This document shows, in pieces, positions 23,340 to 35,263 of a stretch of 64,000 nucleotides of DNA. Position 1 is the stretch's first letter. The number at the start of each line of letters is the position of its first letter. Source of the DNA: Durusdinium trenchii. Its lineage: Eukaryota; Sar; Dinophyceae; Suessiales; Symbiodiniaceae. The translations under genes were made by a program, and so were the position numbers. The notes under the pieces were generated by a model, which saw nothing but the letters and a program-made list of their open reading frames with translations, made no database searches and was not told the DNA's origin. The DNA is taken from NCBI GenBank assembly GCA_963970005.1, contig CAXAMN010003558.1:25001-89000 (forward strand), given 5' to 3'.

Positions 23340-23470
23340 AGGGTGCCACCATAGCGTCCGATCGCTCCGTTCGTAGCGATGCCCGAAATGCTCCGTTCGT
23401 AGTGTTCTTGTTCCTAGTAGTAAGGCCAGGAGCCCCGATCGTAGCGTCCAGGGGTCAAGCAGGGTTTCCA
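23340..23470. repeat. Dispersed short repeat (GTTCGTAGCG / CCAGGAGCCCC)
   Basis: Contains TCCGTTCGTAGCGATGCC, a TTGTTCCTAGTAGTAAGGCC stretch, and AGGAGCCCCGATCGTAGCGT. A similar stretch lies at 31921-31990 (GATGCCAGGAGCCCC then GTTCGTAGCGTCCTTG). I recall such units as frequent in symbiodiniacean genomes. Confidence 0.5.
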
Positions 23471-24391
23471 TGGGTTCCCTGCTTTTGTTCATTGGGACTT
23501 CCGATGGCCTCCGACCTCGCTCTCCCCGCGACTCTCCAGGCGCCTCCTGTGTGCTACATCGTTTCGACTTCTGCAAACCGGTTGGCTGGCAAGGAGCCTC
23601 AGGAGCAGAGAAAGCCAATCTGGGGGTCATGATTGGAGGTGAACATAGGGGAACTAGTGAACTTGGCATGAAGAATAATTCGTGACATGGTGATTGAAAA
23701 GACTGTGAACCATCAACAGCCCCCCTGGTCTTTGCGGGACTCGCGTTTCAAATGATTTGACCCAGAGGTTCACACCGACCTGCAGACGTTGCACGTCGCT
23801 GGACCGGTTGAGCGTGCCGGTCATGGTGGGTTTTCGTCCGGTTCTGCTCGGCGAGACGAGAGACGGGCTATGGCCGCGAGCTGAGACGTGAGACGGAGAT
23901 TTGAAGACCGGACCAGCTGGCTCTGATGTTCCGAATCCGCACTCTCGAAGCTTGGGGGGGGCTGATCACTGTACCTTCATGCTTCCTCCATCATTCTAGG
24001 GTGATGTGGGGAGACCATAGTATCTCCACGACCCAATTCAGAGGCCTTCACGACCTCCCGGAATTGCAGGTGCAGTGAAACCAGGTCCAACCGGCCAACC
24101 AACCCCGCACTCCAGTTCTTCCCAAGCCTGCAGGTTCCCTTTCTCCGCTCGTGGTATCCAAGAACAGGTGGACGTCGAACATGTGGAAAGACGATCGACA
24201 GGAAGTGCTTCACGTCCATGTTACTGTGAGTCGGAGTGTATTTATTCCGGAATAGATTTGGTCGAGATCTTGCGGGGTGCACCTGCCGGCAGGGCTTTCA
24301 GCTGGCCATATTCAATCTTGGTCGATCTTAGCTCTCCCTGCGCCGGGCATTTTTGAAGAAACGGGGCCTGTGTGGCCCTGCCCTGTGAGGC

Positions 24392-24510
24392 ATGATATGG
24401 CACCCATCACCGATGGCAAGTACAGTGTGGAGTGCTACCTTGACGCAGGGCAACCCGAGCACAAAGACGTCGGGAAGGGATTTTCCTCATTTGGACTTAA
24501 CATGATTTAA
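24392..24510 (+). CDS. Coding-like C-terminal patch
   Basis: Reads HDMAPITDGKYSVECYLDAG, QPEHKDVGKGFSSFGLNMI and then a stop. Plausible as a last exon. No family or partner exon was identified. Confidence 0.25.
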
Positions 24511-26299
24511 AGTGTTTCATGTTTTCCTCCAAACAAATTGAGGAAGGATTTTTGCCAGAGAATCTCCTTTGAAGATGGTTTTCGGATGCTACACACTTTT
24601 GTTCATGGATGTTCCTCCAGTTGCCGGATATGGCTCCCAGTATTCGCAGTAAACATGCCTTCCCATAGTCCAAGCATCATCGAAAACGGAAACTTCTGGC
24701 ATGCACCCTCTTTTGGTATACTTGGCTACCTCTTATTATGTTTTGCCGTCGAATTACCTTGGAAACACCTATAAAGTGCCGGACTTTTACTTGGAACCCT
24801 GTCTATTTTCCAAAACTAATTTTCCCATGGCATAGAAACACAAAGTCCATGCAGAAGATCACCGCACTTACTGTAATGCAAAAAGACACTTAGGCACTTC
24901 CTGAAGGATAGTGACAAATTTTGTCCACTTGAATATATGTCCGGCACTGCTGAGGGAAACACACTTAGAAATCACACTCATCACTTAGAAATCTAGTGGT
25001 TTGTTTAGAACAATGAACAGACCATGTTTCAGAGAAGACCTCACCAACCCGCAAAGAGGGCGAGGCGAGGATGGCATTGTTTCGAAGCCGCCTGCGGGAA
25101 GACCATGGGCAGGTTCGTTTCGTGTAGCCAGACCACTCTAAAGTGTAGGACAGTTACCATGCACTCTAAAACCACCTTTGTTTTCCAAACCTGTTTCTAA
25201 CTATTTGTCCGTCGCTATATAAGTATTTTTTCTAGCTTTTTCGAGGTCCGAATCCTCTTTTGCCCATCACAGATCGTCCTTACTGGACACCGCGCCATGG
25301 GGATCAACACCACCCACCCACGCCATGAGGACACGTCAGGGGTTTTTGTGCCCGACCGAAGCTGAGACTAGTGGCGACGTTTTTTTGAGGTCTCAGCAAA
25401 TCTCCGGATGACTTGAAGGGTCACGCATTGACGAATTCAGAAGAAATGGTTGATGCCTCCATTCTGAAAAGGAAAGGAAGATCGCTTGGAGATGTCAGCT
25501 CCAGTTCACCTTGGAGCCGGAGCTGACAAGGCAGACTTGGAGGCCAGTGGCAAAGATCTATAACGATCCGCGAAGGCTGCGAAGCTCCGAAATCAGAAAC
25601 TGACGCCCAGCCGCTGCCGAAAGCTGTCGCCCAGGCGTTGGATGCCTGTCATTCGACCTTGAGGCGAAATTGCAGCGATTGGGCCGGGCGGATTGGGTGC
25701 GGTGAACCAACATCTTTACCTTTGGATGAACTCGTCCAAGTAGTTGATATCTAGTATTATAATGAGCCATCCATCATGTTTACAGGCATTTGAACATGTA
25801 GTATCTCATAGTATCTCATGTATTCGCTGGTGGTTGGGCCCAAAAGACTCCAGTTGCCTTTGACACGGGAGCATCTGTGGCAGCGTTTCCAAAGTTCTGT
25901 GCCAAGACAGAGGATTGCTCTATCAGTTTTGAGGCTGGATTGGATCGTTTTGGGGCTCGTTAGCGCCATGTGCGCAGTAATGTGCGAACACAGGGGGATA
26001 CTATATTATAGGAATCTTGTTGAGCGTTGAACGATTTGTTGCTGCAGCGTGGAGATGCCAGCCTTCGATGGAAACGACGTGAGTTATCGCTTCACATTGT
26101 CTAGCCGAGCCGCTAAGATGTTTCAATTGTATGATACATTCCACAACACCAACAGTTGCTGACCAGATGTCGGCTTTCAGCAGGGACCGTGTGAGGTCCA
26201 CTTGCGCTGCATTGACCATCCTTTAAGGTGCTGGATGGGTAAATGCGGAAAGTACGGCATTTTCTCCGCAGTGTTGCCCGAAGTGCCGGCTGAGAAAGA

Positions 26300-26760
26300 A
26301 TGCCGCTCTCACGAAAAGATTCTGCGACCTTTTGGACAGGCGCGGGGGCTGGGCAAGGCGGCAAGCCGGAAGGTCCAACTATTTGCGCGAGCAATTGCCA
26401 CAGGGACTATTTTGCGGCCTCCCTCTATGTGGGTTGTTTGCAGCTACAGCTGTGCCTTGCAAACTGGCCGCAGAAGATCCCTACCAAGGCCAAAAGATTT
26501 ACGGGCGATGCAAACTTTTGCGGCTCGCTCTCTCCAACTCTGCGCGATGGCGAAGAGGCGCCTGCGGTGTGGCCGGACTCGGACGATGACGTTTCGCCGG
26601 GGAGCTGATGTGGAAGAGCGCAGATTCCACCCGCAGAAAAGAAAGCCAAGGAAGCTGTAAACGAAAGGCAATGAAAGCCAAGAAGGAGGCCGAGAAGGAG
26701 AAGAAAGCGGCCGAGAATGAAACAAATCAGCGAAGAGAACACCGGCGCAGCCGGGTTCAT
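26300..26760 (+). CDS. Patchy coding-like region with Lys/Glu-rich segment
   Basis: Several frames in turn look coding: KIPTKAKRFTGDANFCGSLS up to WPDSDDDVSPGS (ending about 26608), AEKKAKEAVNERQ, and then KAKKEAEKEKKAAENETNQR (about 26672-26740) in another frame. The frame changes suggest a decayed gene or unrecognised splicing. Function unknown. Confidence 0.25.
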
Positions 26761-28272
26761 CGTATTTCTTGTGGGTTGTTAAAAATGAATTGTTTCCATG
26801 TTTTTGGTGGCTTCTGTTGGCCATCGTTGGCTTTTGGCGGCTTCTGTTGGCTTTTCCTAGCTTCTGTGGGCAATTTGCAAGTGTGGCGGGCAGCGGCGGG
26901 CACTCTGCTGCTGCAGGTGGCCAGCTTGCAAAGCTGTGTGTGGCCGTGGTTGACGGCCAGATTCTCTATGCCGCGGGCTCTGGCCAATGTAGCACACACG
27001 ATCCTTAAAACCGTTGCTTTTTTGCGCTAGTGGGGGCAAGGTGCTGCGCCCTCCCTCCCAATCCTGCTCCCACACCACGAGCCACGAAAGCTGATTTTTA
27101 GCGGAGGGCGGAAGGCACCCTTTTGGCAGAAGTCTCGCACAAAGCGCTCGTGTTTTAAAGACGGGTTTCCCAAGAAATGCTTGCTTTGGAGGCTGGAGAC
27201 TTCCCCTGTGACTTTGGAGGAAGGGGCCTGACCGAAAGCATCCACAGCAAGAGCAGAATTAAACTATCCAACACTGCAGAAAACAAATCATCAGAAAGAC
27301 TGGCGGCCCACAGCCGGTGGGCGAATAGCTGTGACGCGCAGCGCGTTCCGAGCTGTGGGCAAACCACCTTGGCCTAGTGACCTAGTGTTATTTTTCCAGC
27401 AAGCAAGGCGTGCGTAGGGGACTCGCCGCAGTTCGAAGGCAACCCCGTATGGACCGAAACTATTAAATTATGGTTGGGCACCCTACCTGGTACTGTGTCC
27501 GCCCTGTACCGTTGCGATGCTGTTTGAGAGTCGTTTCCGTTGCAGAGAATGGGGCCTTGGCTTACGCATGCGGTTCTTCAACTAAGATTCGCATCATTCA
27601 AACAAGCATCCACCACTGTCCACCACAAAGGTTTGGGCCTCTGTGATTCTATCAGGGAACACGGCTTGTGCGGCAGGCAGAAGCTGAATGGACGTGGTCC
27701 TTTAGAGGCTCGACGCCCGCCGTTCAGAGGATCATGAACCGAGCTCGAATTTTCTCAGTCAGTCAACGTGAACTTGATTTGGTTCTTGGTGTCAAGCTGG
27801 GAGTAGTGTTGTAGTTCGTTGAAGAGGTTTGGGGCTTCAACCTTTGTACAAACAATTGCCATGTTCCATACTTAGAATTCCATCATGCTTCCAAGGGCTC
27901 CCCCGACTCTCCCCAAAATCTTCAGCACCCGTTGTTAGTGGAAAACTGCATTATTCAGTTTTCTGTTATTTGAGGTTGCCAGGTTAGTCCAATTTGATCC
28001 ACTTGTCCATTGTGAGGCACCTGAGATTCAACCAGCATACTTATGCCGCCAACCAAGGTGACCGACTTGAACGTCTTCCACACTGGCGGTGGTTATCACA
28101 TTGTGAAGAAGGCGTGATGTGTTCTTGCTTCGCTTTTATCCTTGCCACCAAACACCGGGTCGTTCTCCAAGACAGAACTTCTACAACCCTCTGGACCCTG
28201 AAATCTAGTCTCTTTGAAGGATCCTTGCCAAACAGGACCTCACTCGACATTTCAGCTGAAACACAGATAGTA

Positions 28273-28441
28273 CTAGTACATGTTCGTCAAGCATGCCAAA
28301 TGGATGGTTCCAAAGAGCGCAAAAGGAGATTTCTCCGTTTGCACAGCTCCAATGGTTTTGCTGAGGCTTTTGAACGACTTGTACGAGCGGAGCAGAAAGG
28401 CATTAAGCCGGATGAGAAGGACCGCGCAGCGCTGCGGTTTG
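28273..28441 (+). CDS. Coding-like exon upstream of the Mei2-like gene
   Basis: Within a longer frame the part reading VHVRQACQMDGSKERKRRFL, RLHSSNGFAEAFERLVRAEQ and KGIKPDEKDRAALR is strongly protein-like and basic. A GT (GTTTGT) follows. It lies about 340 bp before the Mei2-like ORF on the same strand. It could be an exon of that gene or of a separate one; no motif decides this. Confidence 0.3.
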
Positions 28442-28776
28442 TTTTGTTGTTTTTTCTTCAGTGTTCGCCCGGTTGTTTGTTTATGTATGTTTGGCTTCGT
28501 TTTCGGGATTGATGGAGACAGACAAACTCTTCATATATGAGCATTTTTTTCGATGACTCCAGTCTCAGCATTTGCCGTGCGTTGGGTTCGCCGGGCCTGG
28601 CTTCTTCTAGGAGCGACTCGTCCAGGAGAAGCTCGCGCCCTCTGCCGGGAGTCTCAAAAGTGGGCCCCAAACCGAGAGTCCCGTAGAAGGCGGCTCACTG
28701 TTTTGGCGCTGAAGTGTCAACAGCAGCAGTTACAGATATGGATGATGACGGACGGTTGGAGGTTTGATGAGGTTTG

Positions 28777-29661
28777 ATGTGCGAAACCATTTTTGGGTTC
28801 AAAGCAGCATTTTCAGGCAACCATCGGCCAATTTCAGGCAACCAGCTTGCTTTGCCGTTCCTATTTGGGAGAATGAGTGTCGGCTGTGAAGATGGCTGCA
28901 TTGGTCTGGGCCTCATTTCTGTGCTTCAAGGCCCATGGAGTCCGAAGGAGCCCTTTTCGGTGATCCTCGAGCCCTGCGTCCTTTTCACACAACCAAGGCC
29001 TCCCAGCTTCCTTCCATCACCGCCACAACGTGTGCAAGCAACGCCCTATGTGATCCCTCCTTCGCTCCTTGGTCTCAAAGCAGAGATGCCATCGTCACCC
29101 GCAAAGACCTCAAGGCAGTTGCTCCTGGAAGAATGCTTGGAGCGGGGCTCTCCTAAAGATGAGCACAGTGAAAGGAGCCACCAGAAGCCACAGGTCTTGT
29201 TATCAGTGGTGAGTGCAGAAACCATGTCAAACGGTATGAAGGACAGCCATGAAGCCATTCCTTCAGTCTTCGAAGACAACACGCCCGCAGTGACCACAGT
29301 GATGATGCGCAACATTCCCAGTCGCTATACTTGTGAGGAGCTGTTGAGGGAGCTCATCCTGGCTGGTTTTGATCGAATGTTTGATTTCTTCTATTTGCCC
29401 ATGGACTTCAAGACCAAACGCAATCGTGGTTATGGCTTCATCAACTTCCAATCTCCGGACATCGCCAAAGACTTTGCACAGAAATTTCATCACCGGCATC
29501 TCAGGCTCCACTCCTCCAAGAAACTCCTGGAGGTGGCTCCGGCGATCACGCAAGGGTATGAGGCAAACGTGAGGAAGGTGACCAAGGAGTTAGGGCGCAT
29601 CAAGAACAGCTGGTTCAGGCCAATGTTCTTCCAAAGCTCTGAGGCTTGCGAAAATAACTGA
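28777..29661 (+). CDS. Mei2-like RNA-binding protein (C-terminal RRM)
   Basis: This 294-codon uninterrupted ORF carries a Mei2-type RNA-recognition motif (RRM_2 family) at about residues 172-285. RNP2 is VMMRNIP at 175-181 and RNP1 is RGYGFINF at 217-224, with FDRMFDFFYLPMDFKTKRN between them and the basic tail NSWFRPMFF after them. Mei2-like proteins bind RNA in developmental or meiotic control, and dinoflagellates carry many of them. Residues 71-170 are Pro/Ser-rich and look disordered. The ATG at 28777 is the first Met in the frame. The first ~70 residues are less protein-like, so the true start could be an upstream exon or a later Met (residue 33 or 104). The RRM region has no intron, unlike the ankyrin gene nearby. 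No spliced-leader relic was recognised upstream. Confidence 0.85.
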   Translation: MCETIFGFKAAFSGNHRPISGNQLALPFLFGRMSVGCEDGCIGLGLISVLQGPWSPKEPFSVILEPCVLFTQPRPPSFLPSPPQRVQATPYVIPPSLLGLKAEMPSSPAKTSRQLLLEECLERGSPKDEHSERSHQKPQVLLSVVSAETMSNGMKDSHEAIPSVFEDNTPAVTTVMMRNIPSRYTCEELLRELILAGFDRMFDFFYLPMDFKTKRNRGYGFINFQSPDIAKDFAQKFHHRHLRLHSSKKLLEVAPAITQGYEANVRKVTKELGRIKNSWFRPMFFQSSEACENN

Positions 29662-31094
29662 GCTGAAGGACTGTGTTGGTCAAAATGGGTTGCCTGAGTT
29701 TACAGGAGAAGCTAGTTGATTGAGTTCAGTTCTTTCTCAGCTAGTATTCATTGGTTCGAGTGTTTTTGATAGAAAGCGATCAAGAGCCATGAAGGCTTCA
29801 TTCAATCCAATGATATTGGAGAAGAAGTTGAACTACCTAGCGGGAGTTCTCAAAACACCACCGAACCACTTAGTTCATTGAGATTTTTGTTGGACATATT
29901 TCCTTCTCCTGGACGCTGGGCCATTTGGGATTATAATGTTGGGATTATAATCCGTGATCGGTACTCCCAGTATTTTGTGGGCTTTGAAACCAAATTCAAT
30001 CTTTTTGCGCCTACCGTGGGGCCTCGCCGTGAGCCGAGCAGAATATCCCAATGGATGGATATCCTTAGTTGTTCGCCAGAACAGTGTTGTGATCTACAAA
30101 ATATATGTACACAGGGGCATTATGTGGCATCCATTTTGCAAATACCAAATCATATCTCTGGCTGCAACTTGCAACTCGAATGGTGTGTCTTCGTTGCCGC
30201 AATCTCGCCGTTCAGTTCGCGAAGAGGACAGGAGGCCACACGGTTCGTGCAGTTCTCCTGCTGGGTGTTTTTCAGCATTGCAGGGACCCTGGCCACAGCC
30301 GAGTTTTGGCACAGCAGCTTAACTCCGGCTGTGCGAGAGTTCAGCGTCCGGCGCGATCAGTGGGATGGAGACCTTTGGGCAAGAGAAATCATTTGACACA
30401 TTTGTGTTTGTAGCTCAACTACGGAGACCTCCCAGGCAACAACTCGGAAGAAGGGAATTAGGCCAATTACCCATTGGGGGGGGGTTCCCTTTATAGGAAT
30501 CCCATTTGGATTCGATAGACTAAAAGCGTTCAATGCTGATGTCGGGCTACGCTGTGCATCGCTCTGATTTCGGGATCATCGGAGATGATCAGTCAGCCAA
30601 GTTAGCCTGGCCAAGTGACCAAAGGAATCTGAAAGTAAAGGGAAACACGGAAGAATGATTGCTGCAGGATCCGTTTGCCAGCTGCCAGGGATTGCCAGGG
30701 TGTATGTTTAGTGCAATCAATCAAGCCCATGGAAGATTGCAAAAAACGCTTCCAACGGGCAGGGTGAAAGTCATCAAGGTTCTGGCTTCGAAACCCTTGG
30801 GATGTTTCGGGGCAGCTGGGTCATTTTCCTCAAAAAGAAAAGACCCAGAGCGAAGAATGGGGACAGAGTTGGTTGAAACTGTCCGTCGAACGATTGTAAT
30901 CGGTCAATGTCATGCATGTGTGATTTTTTGGGAATTCTTGCCTGGAAGTCAGCCATGCTGTCAAGGACTGATGGTCATGACGGTGTTTAGTCTGACTTTG
31001 AGAAAAGAGCAGCGTGTGCTATGGCCTTCAAGAAGGGCCAACCAGCTGGTGGTTTCAAGATGTAAAAAACCATGCCATGTTCAACCGAACGAAC

Positions 31095-31136
31095 CCACGA
31101 CTCGAACGATCCATGCCACGACTCGAACGATCCATG
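31095..31136. repeat. 21-bp tandem duplication
   Basis: CCACGACTCGAACGATCCATG occurs twice in a row at 31095 and 31116, and TTCAACCGAAC flanks the pair on both sides. Confidence 0.85.
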
Positions 31137-31369
31137 CCATGTTCAACCGAACCGGTCCATTGAAACCACCAGATAAGGCAACCAATCCATGCTAAGGCAA
31201 CCTTGCATGGCCTTGGATAGATGTAACTCCAATCTGTGTGGGAACTGTGACATGCAGAAGATGACCGATCCACCTTGGCCCAGCAGAGGTACAGAGTCAG
31301 AGAATAGCCCGAACGGAAAGTTCCTTCTATACAAAGACTAAAGCTTTGGTTGCAAGACTTTGCCAAAGG

Positions 31370-31421
31370 CTTTGGGCTATCGGCTGCCCCTGGCCCTTTG
31401 GGCTATCGGCTGCCCCTGGCC
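31370..31421. repeat. 26-bp tandem duplication
   Basis: CTTTGGGCTATCGGCTGCCC plus CTGGCC occurs at 31370 and 31396, identical. Confidence 0.85.
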
Positions 31422-31920
31422 CCTCAGTGTTTGCCAAACACGGCTTTCTTTCGTGATGTGACCTGCAGAGCATTTTCATCAATCGAGCCCAGATGGGCCC
31501 TGAATCTGTACCCAGCTGCGACCCGGAGCTTCAGAAACCTTCGGAAGGTGGCTTGGAGCTCCACTGTTGGAGGCCTCCGCCAGCGCTGATCGTCACAGGA
31601 ACTGACCCGCGGAAGAAAGCGGTTTCAGCCGTCCGAGACGAACGCGCGGCGACCGGTTCGTGGACCGTGCCGTCGGTGTCCAATGAACATGTTTGGTCGT
31701 GCCGTCGTTTCATGCATGTGCAGCAAGTCAAACACCTCGCTTTTTGTTTTCTGGATTTGTGTTCGGCTTGCTTTCACCTTGTTCCCCCCCTTTCACGGCC
31801 TACAAGCACTCGCCGTTGGGGTGGTTCGGGGTGGTTCGGGGGTTTGGGTCCACCAGATCGGTGAAGCCAACGACGAAGCCGCGGCGTACGCGTGGTCGAC
31901 GACGAGCGCCCTGATTTGAA

Positions 31921-31992
31921 CGCGTCCGACTGTTCCGTTCGAGTCGCGATGCCAGGAGCCCCGTTCGTAGCGTCCTTGCTCCTACTTCGCCC
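31921..31992. repeat. Second copy of the GTTCGTAGCG / CCAGGAGCCCC repeat
   Basis: CGTCCGACTGTTCCGTTCGA, GATGCCAGGAGCCCC and GTTCGTAGCGTCCTTGCTCC match parts of 23340-23470 in the same order. Confidence 0.5.
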
Positions 31993-32480
31993 AGGTGAGT
32001 TTGTTGAAGATCATCGGACCCTGCCACACCGTCTCGTTGGAAAGCTCAGCAAATGTTTTGCTCCTCTTTGCATGCTCTTTAGGCCGGCCTCCGATGGTTT
32101 TTCGGGTGCCAAGAGGTGGGCAGGTTCGATTCTTGTTGGAATGATCGTGGTTCTCATACCTTGATCTTCTAACCGCACAAGATTTCTGCCTTAATCATCT
32201 ATACAAACCAGCCAAGTGAGGAAGTTGGAAGATCCAGGTATGGAAACCACATTGAACCATCACACCGTTTCCAGGAAGATATGCCGAAATGTCAAGCGCG
32301 ATTCCTTATCCCAGATGAGTCAGGAAAGTTGAAAGGGCAGTTTTGCTCCCCACCTTTGGCTTACATCCAAACCATGAGAGCGGGAGGCAGGGGAGAGCAG
32401 GATGTTGGCACCTCTCTCAGGTCTGTCCTTTCTGTTCAAACGCACACTATGATACTATATTTAGTTGAACACAATGAACA

Positions 32481-32508
32481 AATATATATATATATATGTA
32501 TGTATACA
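32481..32508. repeat. TA/TATG microsatellite
   Basis: (TA)n followed by GTATGTATAC. Confidence 0.85.
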
Positions 32509-34533
32509 CACTAATTATATCATGCATACAGTATTAAGCTGCATATTTACTTCAAGTTGCTGTCCATGTACACATTTGATTGGATAGGTTACCACCAAAC
32601 AGAATGGGCAATTATGAGGTTACCGAGCATCCATGCCCTCTAAAGAGATGTAACAAGCAGTCATGTACAAACAGGTGCGTGAGAACAGAACTTCCCGAAC
32701 CTCGCTTGTAAAAAACCTGGTGCGTTGATAAGTTGATCCTTTTACGCGGCAACACTTCTCGATTCCAGCGTCTCCTCGTTGTTTGCCCACTCATGAATTC
32801 AACCTTCCTTTTCATGAATGTGATGTCCTCCAGTTTCTTTTTGGATGCGAACATGAAGTGCATCATTTTACCCTTCACGGTAACCAATCGAACCATAGCT
32901 CTTGTGGCCGAAACCGTTTCGTTGTTGCTGGGTATAGCAGCACTGACCGGATTCAATTACTTGTGCCTCTTTTTTCCCCCTCTCTGCATAGTCTGGATTA
33001 ATCACCCCCCCGCAGACATCCATGGTACTGTAAAACCTCGCCGTATGGGGTTTGTTTATCAAGATTCTATTGATTTTTGGGATGAAGGGGCACAGCACTC
33101 ACTAGCTGGAGCTGTGTGCCAACTCCTTGAAAATACCCTTGTGTCGGGGAACAGTTCTGTGTTTCGTGCTTGAGGTCATTCCTGAACACTTCTTCTGTCA
33201 TCATGAACAAGATGGAGCAGGAACCGTCCGGCAAGTCGGGGCTTTTCCGATCCCTCGAACATGGCAGCTCGTTCGATCGTTGTACACGAAGGCAGGACGC
33301 CGTGTGAGGATCCTAAAGGCCGTGAGGTTCGCGAGACAGCTACGGCTTTGGTGGTTGCTATTCCTTGTCATCCCATGTCCTGTCTCAAGTCATCCCATGT
33401 GCTTGTGTGGCCGATCGTCGTCCTGCGCTTGCGCGATTCAGAAGGTGATGGACTGGGCCTGAATGAATCGAAGCGGAGTTCACCAGCTGTTTGGTAGTCG
33501 GATTTTATGGTCACTCTAAGTGGATGGCCCGTGGATGGCCCACGTTGGCCCATGATGGTTTCATGCAGTGCGTAGTTGTGGGGGTAATATTTAATGGTAA
33601 AGGTTGTGGATTCAGCAAGTCAAAGGGCAACAGACATGTGGCTTAATCGGAACCTCTTAGACATTTTATTTTTCCCAGTTGATTGTCTCTTTGGTGTTCT
33701 GTCTCATGTTTGATCCATTCACCTACTGAAATGTGTTCATTTTGTTTTCTAAAGCTGTCCATACACCACCTATCCTTAAAGGCTGACGATGCAACCAATC
33801 CACCCTTGTATGATGATCAGACTCCTTGAGGTGGATTTCGATCATCCCACTCTTGCCGGTCTGGCCAGCGTTGCAGGCCTTAGGGAAAATCATCCTCGTT
33901 TTCACGTATGGCTCTGGTTGTGCAGCCCGGGACCCCAGCAACTGAGCGTTAGAGGCGACGTTTCCCTCAGAAACGGCTGTCATGGATGATGCGAGTTCAC
34001 CCGACACCGACACCGACAGCTGACGGAGTGAGAAGACACATGATCGATGGAAAGCGGTTACGACACCGACCCACAGATACCACAGACCTCCACCTTGGGT
34101 GCGATTGCGCAGGCGAGCATGTACCAGATGCGCGTGGGGCTCCTGGAAGGGCCGGGCCGCAGTCTGGGAGGTGTCCGAGCTGTGCTCAGATGGTTTCGGT
34201 TTGCTCCAAGCAGGTGTGGTTCTGAAACGAGAAAGGCCTTCGAACTTCCTTTTCTTTTGTTGACTGATCAGATGTTCTCCCTGCCTCCAATTGGGTTCAT
34301 GATTTAGAAGCTCCTTGACAGGCCCCTTTGCAGACAGCTTTCCAAGAAAGTTGATGACTGACCCCATCGACATGCCACGACATCCCACAGCACACAGCTT
34401 CCCACGTGAAGAAGCGTGACGCGTAAAAGAAATGGCTCAGATGCTCAGACAAGCCCGATTAGACACGAGCTTTCTTGGGCATTCTTCTTCATGCTGATGT
34501 TGTTGTTGCTGATGTCGTGCTTGGCTTGTCAGC

Positions 34534-34636
34534 TGCAAGCCAATGTCGTGTGGACAATTGGCGTGAGGTGGACGATGTTCCTTTCTTCGACCCCTTGGAA
34601 ATCTGGAAGCTACAGTTCTATCGCAACGCCATCAAG
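34534..34636 (+). CDS. Coding-like exon with GTGAGG 5' splice site
   Basis: The frame reads SQCRVDNWREVDDVPFFDPL then EIWKLQFYRNAIK and is followed at once by GTGAGG. The 3' site is probably CTTGTCAG at 34526-34533. Composition is convincing for a real exon; no family was recognised. Confidence 0.35.
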
Positions 34637-34789
34637 GTGAGGACCTCAAAAGTGCGGCGGGCCAGGGAGCCATAACAAGACTGGTCCCTGAGAAACACCA
34701 AGCTTTGGTGCGAAGAAGGCCACAGCGTTGTAGGCTTTACTGCAAGTTGGGACCTCGTAGAAGCGAAGGCATGCACACGTACATGCGAA

Positions 34790-34813
34790 TGCACATGTAC
34801 ACGTACATGTGCA
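34790..34813. other. 24-bp near-perfect palindrome
   Basis: TGCACATGTAC and GTACATGTGCA are exact inverses around AC. A related stretch (ATGCACACGTACATGC) lies directly upstream at 34771-34786. Confidence 0.6.
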
Positions 34814-35263
34814 GGCGTGGTGCTCTGTGAAGAAGCGTCTATTTTGTATTTATATACCGTACCAGTCAAACCCGAAAACCACTACAATAAATCTTTTTGA
34901 CTATATAAAAGAAATCTTTTCTGGACAAAGTTGTCTTTCTCCGGGTTAGTCCGGGTTTTCCTTTCTTGGTCCGTCCGATGTTTCTTTTCTTGGTCCGGTT
35001 TTTCTTTCTTTCTTTTCACTGTTTTCTATTAGTAGGTGGTGTCTGACCTCTACCCAATGCATGTAACCTTGGAAGAGCATTTTAAGGTCTGGCCCTAGTT
35101 ACACTAGACTACACTGGTTCGTGACATAGACATGTAAAATTGCCCCTGGTAAAGAGTGCTTGTCTAGTTTGTACCATGGCATGTTACCAGTCAGGTCTTT
35201 GCAAAAGAATCCCGATGCGACCCTGGCCCTCCTGCACGTTTTTTTCCATTAGGCTCACTGTGG

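Larger units (their letters stand above)
22300..26200. other. Largely unassigned stretch
   Basis: Holds a hairpin, the dispersed GTTCGTAGCG repeat and one coding-like patch. The 24780-25750 part is AT-richer and has no coding-like frame. Confidence 0.5.
29662..34525. other. Intergenic stretch after the Mei2-like gene
   Basis: Contains tandem duplications and a dispersed repeat. Frames at 29878-30396, 30659-31195, 32733-33173 and 33723-34388 (minus) are open but show no family signal. A run of nine or more G lies at about 30477. Confidence 0.5.

Noticed and set aside
26757-26999. Minus-strand KPPKANDGQQKPPK repeat as a gene
   Set aside because: It is the reverse reading of a GGCTTCTGTTGGC tandem-like stretch (26799-26875); no start or family support.
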